Under the pieces are notes generated by a model, which saw only the letters and a program-made list of their open reading frames with translations, did not search any database and was not told where the DNA came from. Of a stretch of 64,000 bases of DNA, positions 45,873-55,093 are shown piece after piece (position 1 is the stretch's first letter; each line of letters opens with the position of its first letter). The DNA is taken from positions 4,186,415 through 4,250,414 of the forward strand of contig NC_015145.1 of the NCBI RefSeq assembly GCF_000189535.1. The letters run 5' to 3'. The stretch is from Pseudarthrobacter phenanthrenivorans Sphe3. GTDB lineage: Bacteria; Actinomycetota; Actinomycetes; Actinomycetales; Micrococcaceae. Made by a program: the position numbers and the translations under genes.

Positions 45873-47374
45873 TTGGACTCCTCGGAAGAAAGGTCGACGC
45901 CGGCAGCAGCGGTTCCAGCCCCGGCTTCGGCAGGTGCAGATTCAGGCTGTTCCGCCCACCAGCGGAGCAGCCTCGCCTCCGCTTCCTCAGCGGGCAAAGG
46001 ACCGTTCTCCATCCGCTCGTTCAGCAGGAACTTGTAGGCGCGGCCCACTACGGGCCCGGGTTTGAGGTCCAGCAGGGCCATGATCCGGGCGCCGTCAAGA
46101 TCGGGACGTACAGCGTCCAGGGATTCCTGTTCACGCAGCGCGGCGATCCGGGCTTCAAGGTCGTCATAGGCGAAGGCCAGGCGTTCAGCCTTCCGCTGGT
46201 TCCGGGTGGTGACGTCCGAGCGGGTGAGCCGGTGCAGCCGTTCCAGCAGCGGGCCGGCGTCGGTCACGTAGCGGCGGACGGCCGAATCGCTCCAGCCGGC
46301 CTCCCCGTAGCCGTAGAAGCGCATATGCAGCTCCACCAACCGGGCCACTGCCTTGGTGGTGTCGTTATCGAAGCGCAGCGCCTTCATCCGCTTGGAGGTG
46401 AGCTTGGCCCCCACCATGTCGTGATGGCGGAAGCTCACCGCGCCGCCCGGTTCGAAGCGGCGCGTAGCCGGCTTGCCGACGTCGTGCATTAATGCTGCGA
46501 AACGCAGCACGAAATCCGGCCCGGGCACCGGACCCTCCGCATCCGTTTCCAACTGCGCCGCCTGTTCCAGCACCTGCAGCGAATGCTGGTACACATCCTT
46601 GTGCCGGTGGTGTTCATCCGATTCCAGGCGCAGCGCCGAGACTTCCGGCAGCACGAATTCGGCGAGGCCGGTGTCCACCAGCAGATCCACGCCTGCCCGC
46701 GGCTGGGCGCCGCAGATGAGCTTGACCAGTTCGTCCCGCACCCGTTCCGCGGAAATGATGGTGATGCGTTCGGCCATGTCCGTCATCGCTTTATGGACGT
46801 CCGGGTGGACGGAGACTCCCAGCTGCGCCGCGAACCGTGCGGCGCGCATCATCCTCAGCGGGTCGTCGGAGAAGGAGAGCTCGGGGGCCCCGGGGGTGGC
46901 CAGCACGGAGGCGTGGAGGTCCCGCACGCCGCCGAACGGATCCACCAGTTCCAGGGACGGCAGCTTCAGGGCCATGGCGTTGATGGTGAAGTCCCGCCGG
47001 AGCAGGTCATCTGTCAACGACGAACCGAACGCCACCACGGGCTTGCGGGAATCGGGATCGTAGGCCTCTGCGCGGTAGGTGGTGACTTCAATCTGGAAAC
47101 CTGCCTTGCGCATGCCGATGGTCCCGAACGCGCGGCCGATCTCCCAGTAGTTGTCCGCCCACTTCTTGATCAACGCCACCGTTTGGTCCGGCGTCGCGTC
47201 GGTGGTGAAGTCGAGGTCAGGGGAGGTCCTGCCCAGGAACAGGTCCCGCACCGGCCCACCCACCAGCGAGAGTTCGTGGCCGGCGTCCACGAAGCGCTGG
47301 CCGAGCTCCAGGACCACCGGGTCCACCTGGAAGTCGACGGTTGGGGAATCTGTCTTGTGATGTGCGTGCGCCAT
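45869..47374 (-). CDS. cca: CCA-adding tRNA nucleotidyltransferase
   Basis: 501 residues. Adds or repairs the 3'-CCA of tRNAs. The class II nucleotidyltransferase head is clear: LVGGPVRDLFLGRTSPDLDFTTDA with the catalytic DxD, then LLRRDFTINAMALK and the RNA-binding RMMRAARFAAQLG. An HD domain follows (FAALMHDVGKPATRR). Ends with an acidic Ala-rich tail. It is the expected first gene of the conserved origin-proximal block (pcnA/cca in mycobacteria), divergent from the NUDIX gene. Confidence 0.93.
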   Translation of the reverse strand: MAHAHHKTDSPTVDFQVDPVVLELGQRFVDAGHELSLVGGPVRDLFLGRTSPDLDFTTDATPDQTVALIKKWADNYWEIGRAFGTIGMRKAGFQIEVTTYRAEAYDPDSRKPVVAFGSSLTDDLLRRDFTINAMALKLPSLELVDPFGGVRDLHASVLATPGAPELSFSDDPLRMMRAARFAAQLGVSVHPDVHKAMTDMAERITIISAERVRDELVKLICGAQPRAGVDLLVDTGLAEFVLPEVSALRLESDEHHRHKDVYQHSLQVLEQAAQLETDAEGPVPGPDFVLRFAALMHDVGKPATRRFEPGGAVSFRHHDMVGAKLTSKRMKALRFDNDTTKAVARLVELHMRFYGYGEAGWSDSAVRRYVTDAGPLLERLHRLTRSDVTTRNQRKAERLAFAYDDLEARIAALREQESLDAVRPDLDGARIMALLDLKPGPVVGRAYKFLLNERMENGPLPAEEAEARLLRWWAEQPESAPAEAGAGTAAAGVDLSSEESK

Positions 47375-47520
47375 AGTTACTTAAGCTTGTCAGAAACCAG
47401 CGCGTCGGCAGGCCAAAATACGGTCAAGATCCGGGGGAAACCCTCCACCCGCGGGAAAGTGCGTCATATGCCGTCCATGTTGGTGTCATGTTCCGGTCAT
47501 CACGAACGGGCAACAGTCGT

Positions 47521-47526
47521 TAGAGT
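47521..47526 (+). promoter_or_regulatory. Possible -10 element of a leaderless NUDIX transcript
   Basis: TAGAGT at 47521-47526 lies 7 bases before the ATG at 47534, so transcription would begin at or next to the start codon. No Shine-Dalgarno is seen upstream of the ATG, and leaderless genes are common in Actinobacteria. I see no convincing -35. Confidence 0.3.
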
Positions 47527-47533
47527 GGACTCC

Positions 47534-48082
47534 ATGGCCCATCCAGTACCGAGCGCTCCAGGCAGGAGGACAAACGCACCGTTGCCGTCGGCAATCGGTG
47601 CGCACGTTGCGCCTGCCCAGCATGCGGCGCCGGCCTCGCTGCCTACGGTGGAGGAAGTCTCCGCCGGCGGCGTGGTGGTGGACACGTCCGACGCCGAGTT
47701 GAGGGTTGCGATCATCGCCCGCCTAAACCGCGGGGGACGTTTGGAGTGGTGCCTTCCCAAGGGCCATCCCGAGGGCAAGGAAAACAACGAGCAGGCAGCG
47801 GTCCGGGAAATCGCCGAGGAAACCGGTATCGAAGGGGACATCCTGGCGCCGCTGGGCAGCATCGACTACTGGTTCACCGTGAGCGGCCATCGGGTCCACA
47901 AAACCGTCCATCATTACCTCCTCCGGGCTACGGGCGGCGAGCTGACCATCGAGAACGATCCCGACCAGGAAGCCGTGGACGTTGCCTGGGTTCCCATCCA
48001 GGAGCTGGCACGTAAGCTTTCCTTCCCCAATGAGCGCCGGATCGCCGATCTGGCCCGCGAGGTCCTGCCAGGGCACCTTTAG
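47534..48082 (+). CDS. NUDIX hydrolase (MutT4-like position)
   Basis: 182 residues from the ATG at 47534. The Nudix box spans residues 77-99 (GHPEGKENNEQAAVREIAEE, followed by TGI), with all consensus glutamates. It hydrolyses a nucleoside-diphosphate-linked substrate; the specific one is unknown. In M. tuberculosis the equivalent position between pcnA and mviN is held by mutT4, and the context here matches. An Ala/Pro-rich N-terminal extension of about 40 residues precedes the domain. Confidence 0.9.
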   Translation: MAHPVPSAPGRRTNAPLPSAIGAHVAPAQHAAPASLPTVEEVSAGGVVVDTSDAELRVAIIARLNRGGRLEWCLPKGHPEGKENNEQAAVREIAEETGIEGDILAPLGSIDYWFTVSGHRVHKTVHHYLLRATGGELTIENDPDQEAVDVAWVPIQELARKLSFPNERRIADLAREVLPGHL

Positions 48083-48134
48083 GGCTGCACTCCCGGCGCT
48101 CCCGTTGCGGCAATAACCGCCCACGGGTGAGACG

Positions 48135-50348
48135 ATGAACTCGATGTCAGCTACCAACTTCCCTTCCGATAAAGCCGGACGCCCAGGTGATGCGGGCGAC
48201 GCCGTGCCGGACGGCGTTCCCCCCGAACCGGCCGTCACAGAGGGCACCCCCGGCGCAGTCGCTGCCAGCGAAACCCGTTCCAGCGCCATCATGGCTGCCG
48301 GGACGCTCGTCTCCCGGTTCCTCGGGTTCGGCAAGACCTGGATGCTCGGCACAGCCCTCGGCCTCGGCTCCACGGTCAATGACACCTTCATCAACGCCAA
48401 CAACCTGCCCAACCTGATCTTCCTGCTGGTGGCAGGCGGTGTGTTCAATGCCGTCCTGGTTCCGCAAATCATCAAGGCAAGCAAGGCTCCGGACAGGGGA
48501 GCGGACTACATCAGCCGGCTGCTGACGCTGGCAGTGCTGCTCCTGCTGGGCCTGACGGCGCTGGTGACGTTGGCCGCACCCTGGGTCATTGAGCTGACCA
48601 CGCAGGGATACACACCCACCCAGAAGGCGCTGGCCGTCACCTTCGCGTTCTGGTGCCTGCCGCAGATCTTCTTCTATGGCCTGTATGCCCTGCTCACACA
48701 GGTCCTGAATGCCAATGGTGCCTTCGGTCCTGCCATGTGGGCTCCCATCCTGAACAACATAGTGGCCATCGCCGGCCTTGGCATGTTCATCTGGATCTTC
48801 GGTGCGAATGAAGTAAATCCGCATACTTTGGACAACTGGGGAGACACCCAAACGCTGCTGGTTGCCGGATTCTCCACCATCGGAGTGGTGTCCCAGACCG
48901 CCATCCTGATGATCCCGGTCATCCGGCTCAGGCTGGGCCTGCGGCCACGGTTTGGCTGGCGGGGAGTGGGACTGGGCCAGGCCGCCAGGCTGAGCGTATG
49001 GACGCTGCTGACTGCCGCCGTCGGGCAACTCGCCTTCCTGTACGTCATGCGCATCGCCACCATCCCCGGTGCGGAACGCATCCGGCTGCAGCAGGCCGGC
49101 GACCCTGCCGCGAACATGCTGCCCGGCAACGCGGTGCTGGAGGTGGCCAGCCAGCTGTACCTCCTGCCGCACTCCATCATTGCCCTGTCCCTGGCCACCG
49201 TCCTGTTTAACCGGATGACGCGGGCCTCGCAGGACGGCAACCGGGATGAGCTGCGCGATGCTCTCTCGCACGGCCTCCGGACCATGGCGGTCGCCACGGT
49301 GTTCGGGGCGCTGGCCCTCTTTGCCCTTGCCGGCCCCCTTGGCATGTTCTTCTCCGGCGGCCTGCGGCAGGACGGCGTCATGCTGGCCCAAACGCTGACC
49401 ATCCTGGCCCTCAGTACACCGTTCATGAGCGCCAACTTCATGATGTCCCGCGTGTTCTACGCGAATGAGGATGCCCGGACGCCCTTCTACATCCAGCTGC
49501 TCCTGGCGTTTGTCTACGTGGCCGGAGCGTTCGCCATCCAGTTCCTGCCCGTCACCCAGATCATCTACGCCATCGCGGTCCTGTACATGGTGGGCAATAT
49601 CCTCTCCGTGGTCATCAGCGCCTACTTCCTGAGGCGTCTCCTGGGGCACCTGGACGGGGCCCGGATCGTCAACTCCTACATCCGCATGGGATACGCCGCG
49701 CTCGGTTCAGCCATCGCCGCCGCGGGCGCCCTCTGGCTCATGGGCAGCTACAACCCCAACGGTTTTGCCTGGCAGAACCGGATCACAGCGCTGGTCACCG
49801 TCATCGTGGTGGGCCCGGTCATGCTGGCCGTCTACTTCCTGCTGCTCAAACTGTTCCGCGTCGCTGAGCTGCGCGACCTCCTGCGGCCACTGCTGGGACG
49901 CCTCGGCCGCGGCGGGCCGCCTGAGCCTTCTGCAGAAGGCGGGACCCCGCCGTCGGACTCCCCGGACGGTGCCCCGTCCGAGGGGACGCCGGGAGCTGCC
50001 TCCGGGACTGCTTCCGGGGAGCGCCGGAGGGCTGCGCCGGAACGTGCCACCACTTCGGTGGATACGGGGCTCATTCCCCGGATTTCCGGCGAGTTTGACG
50101 CAGTCTCCTTCAGGGCCGGCCCGGCTCCCGAGCGGGATGTTCCCGAGCACGCCACCCGCCGGCGGCAACTGCGCGACGGCGGCGCACCGGATTCCACCGA
50201 CGGCGGCTACCTTCCCGGCGAGGACCAGCCGAGCACCGCACGGGGCGGCTTCCTCCGCGATCAGATCCCGCTGCCCGGACGCCGGACCTTCCAGGGGAAG
50301 GCCGGCGAGAACCCTTATTTCAAGCGCCGGAGACCCCGTAAAAAGTGA
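48135..50348 (+). CDS. murJ: Lipid II flippase MurJ (MviN) with disordered C-terminal tail
   Basis: 737 residues. About 14 membrane helices between residues about 50 and 570, with GFGKTWMLGTALGLGSTVNDTFINANNLPNLI and GGVFNAVLVPQI near the N-terminus, the MurJ signature. Flips lipid II to the outer face for peptidoglycan synthesis. The last 165 residues are Gly/Pro/Glu-rich and look disordered, ending in a basic KRRRPRKK. In mycobacteria the cytoplasmic tail of MviN carries a pseudokinase and an extracellular domain; here these functions appear in the next gene. An alternative ATG exists at 48144. The gene is 52 bases after the NUDIX stop. Confidence 0.93.
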   Translation: MNSMSATNFPSDKAGRPGDAGDAVPDGVPPEPAVTEGTPGAVAASETRSSAIMAAGTLVSRFLGFGKTWMLGTALGLGSTVNDTFINANNLPNLIFLLVAGGVFNAVLVPQIIKASKAPDRGADYISRLLTLAVLLLLGLTALVTLAAPWVIELTTQGYTPTQKALAVTFAFWCLPQIFFYGLYALLTQVLNANGAFGPAMWAPILNNIVAIAGLGMFIWIFGANEVNPHTLDNWGDTQTLLVAGFSTIGVVSQTAILMIPVIRLRLGLRPRFGWRGVGLGQAARLSVWTLLTAAVGQLAFLYVMRIATIPGAERIRLQQAGDPAANMLPGNAVLEVASQLYLLPHSIIALSLATVLFNRMTRASQDGNRDELRDALSHGLRTMAVATVFGALALFALAGPLGMFFSGGLRQDGVMLAQTLTILALSTPFMSANFMMSRVFYANEDARTPFYIQLLLAFVYVAGAFAIQFLPVTQIIYAIAVLYMVGNILSVVISAYFLRRLLGHLDGARIVNSYIRMGYAALGSAIAAAGALWLMGSYNPNGFAWQNRITALVTVIVVGPVMLAVYFLLLKLFRVAELRDLLRPLLGRLGRGGPPEPSAEGGTPPSDSPDGAPSEGTPGAASGTASGERRRAAPERATTSVDTGLIPRISGEFDAVSFRAGPAPERDVPEHATRRRQLRDGGAPDSTDGGYLPGEDQPSTARGGFLRDQIPLPGRRTFQGKAGENPYFKRRRPRKK

Positions 50349-50514
50349 TCCCGGAAGCGTTTCAGGCTGTCTTGTTCCAAGGCGGAGGGGACGCAATCGG
50401 CTAGGATCGAAAAGGTACAGGGGTAGTTGCATTCAGGGGTCAGCCGCCCGGCGGGCTCCTGGACGGCGGTTGCATCATCCAAGCCGGCAATCCCGGACAG
50501 TCTAGGAGGAACAC

Positions 50515-52134
50515 GTGTCCAACCCGATCGATGTCGGATCAGTACTGGGCGGCCGTTACAAGGTCACAGCCACTGTATTGGCCTCGCATGACCACGATCT
50601 GGTGCTGGACGGTGTGGACCAGGTCCTGAACCGTCCCGTCAGTATCCTGGTGGCTGGACCCGGAAACACGGAACAGGTTGCGCAAAGCGCCCGGGAAGTT
50701 GCCACGGGTGAACGTCCGGGCACCGTTCAGGTGCTGGACCTTGGCATGACCGAGGCTGCCACCTACCTCATCACCAACCACACATCTGCTGCGGATCTGC
50801 TGGACCTGGTGGTCGCGTCCAATCCTCCCTACGTGGAACCGTTCTTCACGGACACCTTGGGAAGCGAGATCTTCGGCCAGCCCAGGTCACGTGAGCCGGA
50901 ACCCTACGACGATGAGGACCACGTCGAGGCCGGCTACATTAACTACTCCGATACGCACCCCAGCCAGGTTGATCCCTACCGCCCGGCACCCGCCGTGCCG
51001 CCGAAGTCCCCTGCACGGCCGGCTGCGGCTCCTTCTTCCGGACGTGGCCCGTCCGCTGGTGCGTCTGCTGCCGCAGGGGCTGCTGCGGCAGGGGCTGGCG
51101 CTGCGGGGGCCAGCGCACCGGGCGCTGCCGCCGCGAGTGCGGGGCCGGAATCCCGCCCCGCCGCCGGCAGCCGTCCTGGTGGGCAGTCCGATCACCACGG
51201 CGGGAGCGTAAGCCAGGGTGACCGCGGTGCAGTTTCCGGTTCAAGCGCAACCAGCCCTGGGGAAGGAGCTCCGGGCAGCAAGCCGAAGGTTTCCCTGTGG
51301 TCGGACGACGACTATGCCTACGCCGAAGACCAGCCTGCCGAGGCCGCGCCCGCGGAGAACGAACAGCAGGCCGGGAAGAAGAAGACATCTTCCGTTTTTG
51401 CACGCTCGGCGGCGCCCGCTGCTGCCGCGTCTTCCTTCCCTGGGCAGTCCGGCTTTGACGACGATAACGACGACGAGCCGGCCCGGGAGCCCAGGTCCAT
51501 GCGGTGGCTTGTCGGCGGACTTCTTGCTGTGGTGCTGATTGCCGGGCTTGTCTTCGCCGTGACCAATCTGGGCAGCCTCTTCTCATCACAGCCCCAGGCT
51601 GTTCCCACCGCGCCTGCAACGGACGGCAGTGCTGCGGCCCAGACTCCCGCGGCAACCCAGGCGCCCACCTCAGCGCCGCCCGCGGCTCCGCCGGCCATTG
51701 AAAGCATCAGCCGGCAGGGCAACTTCGATTTCGCTGCGACCTTCGACGGCGACCTGGTCAAGGCATACGACGGCAACGCGGCCAGCTACTGGTCGGACAT
51801 GGAGTTTGCCACCGAGAACTGGGGTGGCCTTGCACCGCAGGGAGTCCCCCTGGTGGTAAAGCTCGAGAAGCCTGCGAAGGTATCGTCAATCACGCTCTCA
51901 CAGCTGGGCGGTTCGGGCGGCAATATCACCGTTTACACCAATGACCGTCCTGCTTTGGATGGGGCAAAAGCGGTTGGGACGAACAGCTTTACGTCCACCG
52001 ACCTCACCATGCCGCTGGCGGAGCCCGTTGAGGCGGAATACGTGATTGTATCCATCAACTCGCTTCCACGCCTTGCAGCTCCGAAGACACGTTACGGCTT
52101 CGGTATCCGCCTCGCTGAGATCAGGGTTCAGTAG
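50515..52134 (+). CDS. Membrane-anchored kinase-lobe remnant (pseudokinase-like) with extracellular discoidin-like domain; split MviN partner
   Basis: 539 residues, GTG start with GGAGGA at an ideal distance. Residues about 7-110 resemble the N-lobe of a Ser/Thr kinase (GGRYKVTATVLASHDHDLVLD, then LNRPVSILVAG), but the Gly-rich loop is not intact, the VAVK lysine is replaced, and no C-lobe or catalytic loop follows. A Pro/Ala/Ser-rich linker (about 155-320) leads to one membrane helix (about 329-351). The outer part (about 400-539) is a discoidin/F5-8-type beta-sandwich (IESISRQGNFDF, YDGNAASYWSD, ITLSQLGG, YGFGIRLAEIRV). In M. tuberculosis the MviN protein itself carries a pseudokinase and a carbohydrate-binding-like outer domain. 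This gene, next to murJ, looks like the same module detached. Confidence 0.75.
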   Translation: MSNPIDVGSVLGGRYKVTATVLASHDHDLVLDGVDQVLNRPVSILVAGPGNTEQVAQSAREVATGERPGTVQVLDLGMTEAATYLITNHTSAADLLDLVVASNPPYVEPFFTDTLGSEIFGQPRSREPEPYDDEDHVEAGYINYSDTHPSQVDPYRPAPAVPPKSPARPAAAPSSGRGPSAGASAAAGAAAAGAGAAGASAPGAAAASAGPESRPAAGSRPGGQSDHHGGSVSQGDRGAVSGSSATSPGEGAPGSKPKVSLWSDDDYAYAEDQPAEAAPAENEQQAGKKKTSSVFARSAAPAAAASSFPGQSGFDDDNDDEPAREPRSMRWLVGGLLAVVLIAGLVFAVTNLGSLFSSQPQAVPTAPATDGSAAAQTPAATQAPTSAPPAAPPAIESISRQGNFDFAATFDGDLVKAYDGNAASYWSDMEFATENWGGLAPQGVPLVVKLEKPAKVSSITLSQLGGSGGNITVYTNDRPALDGAKAVGTNSFTSTDLTMPLAEPVEAEYVIVSINSLPRLAAPKTRYGFGIRLAEIRVQ

Positions 52135-52418
52135 GACAAAGTTCCACTTGGACTTGCTCCGATGCGGCGGGCCGGCAACTTAGCCTTGTTCCGGCAGGGG
52201 AGTCGACACCACCGCACCGCTGCTTGCACAAGGCAAAGGGAGATGCTGCCTTCGCCGGACTGTAACCTTGGAAGGGCGCCTGGGGCAGCCGCTTTCCGCC
52301 GGCCGCCTGTGGGCTACGCATCAGGGCGCCCCGGAATATTCAGCATCAGGTAACAGTTGTGCCATGTGGCCGGCCTCCGAGGGGAGGCACGTCAAATAAG
52401 GAAGAGGTTCACCGTTCA
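52135..52418. other. Intergenic region upstream of trxB
   Basis: 284 bases. A short imperfect inverted repeat lies near 52170-52195 (GCCGGCAAC / GTTCCGGC). The only well-defined element is the SigR/SigH-type promoter at 52333-52358. In mycobacteria sigM and another gene lie at this position; no such gene is present here. Confidence 0.6.
52333..52358 (+). promoter_or_regulatory. SigR/SigH-type (oxidative/thiol stress) promoter of trxB-trxA
   Basis: GGAAT at 52333-52337 and GTT at 52356-52358 are separated by exactly 18 bases, matching the GGAAT-N18-GTT consensus of Streptomyces SigR and mycobacterial SigH. The start codon of trxB lies about 60 bases downstream. trxBA operons are classical members of this regulon. 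Confidence 0.85.
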
Positions 52419-53375
52419 GTGACCATCGCAGAAAACACCGCATCCGAAGTACGTGATGTCATCATTGTCGGCTCGGGCCCTGCAGGATACACGGCAGCTG
52501 TCTACACCGCCCGTGCCAACCTCAAGCCCCTGCTGCTGGCCGGTTCGGTTACTGCCGGCGGTGAGTTGATGAACACCACTGAGGTGGAGAACTACCCGGG
52601 GTTCCCAGAGGGAATCATGGGTCCGGACTTGATGGAGAACTTCGAAAAGCAGGCCGCACGCTTTGGCACTGAGATCCAGTTCGAGGATGTCACAGCTCTT
52701 GACCTTGCGGGTCCCGTTAAGACGGTGACGATCGCCACCGGCGAGAGCTTCCAGGCAAAATCCGTGATCCTTTCTACCGGTTCTGCCTACCGTGAGCTCG
52801 GTCTTCCCAACGAGAAGCGGCTCTCCGGCCACGGGGTCAGCTGGTGTGCAACCTGTGACGGTTTCTTTTTCAAGGACCAGGACATCGCGGTCATTGGTGG
52901 CGGTGATTCTGCCATGGAGGAGGCGCTCTTCCTTACCAAGTTCGCGAAATCGGTTACGGTTGTCCATCGCCGCGACTCGCTGAAAGCCTCAAAAATCATG
53001 GCCGACCGGGCCCTCGCGCACGAGAAGATCAATTTTATCTGGAACAGCACCGTTGAGGACGTTCTGGGTGGAGAGAAAGTAACAGGGCTGACGTTGAGGA
53101 ACCTCATCGACGGCACCGTTTCGAACTTGGCTGTCACCGGTGTCTTTGTTGCGATCGGAAACGATCCACGAACTGACCTGGTCAAGGATGTCCTCGACCT
53201 TACGCCCGAGGGAACTATTGCCGTCCAGGGGCGCAGCTCCAAGACCAGCATTCCCGGCGTCTTCGCCGCCGGCGATGTAGTGGATCCAACGTACCGCCAG
53301 GCCATTACAGCCTCCGGCTCCGGCTGCGTAGCCGCCATCGATGTGGAACACTACCTGGCCGACCTTCCCGCTTAA
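52419..53375 (+). CDS. trxB: Thioredoxin reductase
   Basis: 318 residues from a GTG at 52419 (GGAAGAGG upstream); the frame is open to 52359 but would add a non-conserved extension. Reduces thioredoxin with NADPH. FAD motif [20 protein letters not shown], the redox-active Cys143-Ala-Thr-Cys146 in SWCATCDG, the NADPH motif [12 protein letters not shown] and the C-terminal GVFAAGDV are all present. Followed 32 bases later by trxA, from the same SigR-type promoter. Confidence 0.96.
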   Translation: MTIAENTASEVRDVIIVGSGPAGYTAAVYTARANLKPLLLAGSVTAGGELMNTTEVENYPGFPEGIMGPDLMENFEKQAARFGTEIQFEDVTALDLAGPVKTVTIATGESFQAKSVILSTGSAYRELGLPNEKRLSGHGVSWCATCDGFFFKDQDIAVIGGGDSAMEEALFLTKFAKSVTVVHRRDSLKASKIMADRALAHEKINFIWNSTVEDVLGGEKVTGLTLRNLIDGTVSNLAVTGVFVAIGNDPRTDLVKDVLDLTPEGTIAVQGRSSKTSIPGVFAAGDVVDPTYRQAITASGSGCVAAIDVEHYLADLPA

Positions 53376-53407
53376 TCCCCCAGATACCCGAAGAGAGAGA
53401 CAAGGTT

Positions 53408-53734
53408 ATGAGCAACGCTAAAGATGTAACGGATGCAAGTTTCAGCACGGACGTTTTGTCCTCTGACAAGCCGGTTATTGTCGACTTCTGGGCTGAGTGG
53501 TGCGGTCCCTGCCGCAAACTGGGTCCCATCCTCGACGAGATCTCGGTTGAGTACAGCGAGAAGGTGGATGTCGTGAAGGTGAATGTCGACGACAACCCTG
53601 CTATCGCGGCAGAGTACGGCATTACGTCTATTCCGGCTGTTTACCTGTTCCAGGGTGGCGAGGTAAAGAGCACCGTCATTGGCGCTAAGCCCAAGCAGTT
53701 TTTCGAGAAGGAGTTCTCTGACGTTCTCTCGTAA
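53408..53734 (+). CDS. trxA: Thioredoxin
   Basis: 108 residues. The active site is WCGPC, with Cys32 and Cys35. [47 protein letters not shown] and the cis-proline before AVYLF are typical. General cytoplasmic disulfide reductant, reduced by TrxB. An AGAGAGA motif upstream is a plausible ribosome site. A strong terminator follows. Confidence 0.96.
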   Translation: MSNAKDVTDASFSTDVLSSDKPVIVDFWAEWCGPCRKLGPILDEISVEYSEKVDVVKVNVDDNPAIAAEYGITSIPAVYLFQGGEVKSTVIGAKPKQFFEKEFSDVLS

Positions 53735-53770
53735 GCGTTCGACGTGACCCATTGGGCACGAGAACCGGAA

Positions 53771-53809
53771 GAAGTGGTCACGGCCTGAGGGCGGTGGCCA
53801 CTTCTTTTT
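53771..53809 (+). terminator. Rho-independent terminator of trxBA
   Basis: GAAGTGGTCAC at 53771-53781 pairs with GTGGCCACTTC at 53794-53804 (one G-U pair), with a 12-base loop, followed by TTTTT at 53805-53809. Confidence 0.9.
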
Positions 53810-53862
53810 CTCTCTAAGTGCTGGACGCAGTATGAGGTTGAGTTCTGGCGGTTGTCACCGGA

Positions 53863-53884
53863 AACTGAACAACTGACGAACTGA
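53863..53884 (+). repeat. Three-copy 8-bp iteration
   Basis: AACTGA begins at 53863, 53871 and 53879, exactly 8 bases apart. It lies just before the first parS site. Function unknown; short enough to be chance. Confidence 0.4.
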
Positions 53885-53948
53885 CATCAGCAATAGAAGT
53901 CCTAGGCTGGTGGAGCGATTATGAGATAAGTAGACAGGGGATGGGGCT

Positions 53949-53962
53949 GTTTCACGTGAAAC
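53949..53962. promoter_or_regulatory. parS: parS site 1
   Basis: GTTTCACGTGAAAC, perfect match to the palindromic ParB-binding consensus; the flanks extend the palindrome by one base on each side (T...A). Confidence 0.95.
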
Positions 53963-54266
53963 ACAACGCGAGCCGCTGCTGCCGGCCACGCGCCTCTCTG
54001 ATGGAACCTGGCCTAGGAGTCTACAGAAGTAGTCATGGCCAGTTGTTATGCGGCTGGATAGAGCAATTCCGGTGTCAGGGTCGATCCTCATGTACTTGTA
54101 CGGTGCGTGCAATTCCTTTCGGACCTGTCAAGCGCTAGTCCGAGGAGCGGAGGCTATACGCCCCACTTGGGGACACTCCGGCTAATAGAAGGTGCAAGAC
54201 CCGTCGACCAGAAATCCAACGTTCTTCTTAAACGCTCGCGTGCAACGGTTGGCGTCTCCGTCGGAT

Positions 54267-54300
54267 TTCACGAAGAAGACTCGTTTTGGTTCTTCGTGAA
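54267..54300. repeat. 11-bp inverted repeat near parS site 2
   Basis: TTCACGAAGAA at 54267-54277 and its perfect complement TTCTTCGTGAA at 54290-54300, with a 12-base spacer. It ends 35 bases before parS site 2. No T run follows, so a terminator is unlikely; a protein site or cruciform is possible. Confidence 0.6.
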
Positions 54301-54334
54301 GACGTAGTTCGTCCTTTCTAGCGACCAGCGGCTC

Positions 54335-54348
54335 GTTTCACGTGAAAC
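54335..54348. promoter_or_regulatory. parS: parS site 2
   Basis: Perfect GTTTCACGTGAAAC palindrome. Confidence 0.95.
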
Positions 54349-55079
54349 AAAAGCGAAAGGCGGCGGGAACGCCTACTGCTCTACGCATAGTAGTTAGAGT
54401 GCGTGCGAAACCCGATGAGCGGTACACACTCACAGCCGACTTGCTACGCCCAGTCGCTGCTCCTTCGAAATCACCTCTCCTTACACATGATCTCGTACCC
54501 TCCAAGCAGCTCCGGGGACGTGGATGGTATGGGGAGTAGGGAATTTGGCCAGCCACGAGTGCGGCATAGGATGCCATCTGTGTCTCCCACACTTTAGCTG
54601 CATCCGTGGGGCCTAGGCCTCGGCGGCCCAAGACTCTACCGCGGCGACTAGGGCAGCGCAACAAATGAAACGATAGAGGGCAGCTAGACCGGCGAACATG
54701 CGGCCCCCCTGCCCGTGCCATGGCGATCCTAGTATCGGGGATCGAGTGGCCACTCCCGCAGCACCGATGGAGTGCAGGCGGCCTGCTGACCTCAGCGCGC
54801 GAATCGTGCCGTAAGGGCAGGATGTGGAACTGGGGTCAGCTCCACCCCAGGGGCGAACACGAGTGAACACACAGTCCATCGCGAGGCGGGCAGGCTCGAT
54901 CCATAGAGTACGCAAAATGCACTGTGGGCTGGAGAATGGTCAGGACATGCACCGCGAGCTGGAGTCGCGACATCAATCTTGTGCAGACACTTGGGTTTCC
55001 AAATTGCGCCAGGGTGTAGCTCCCCGATGCGCTATCGCCGCGCTAGTTCGGACTCTTGGTATGACCGGGGCAGTGCGTC

Positions 55080-55093
55080 GTTTCACGTGAAAC
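55080..55093. promoter_or_regulatory. parS: parS site 3
   Basis: Perfect GTTTCACGTGAAAC palindrome. Confidence 0.95.
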
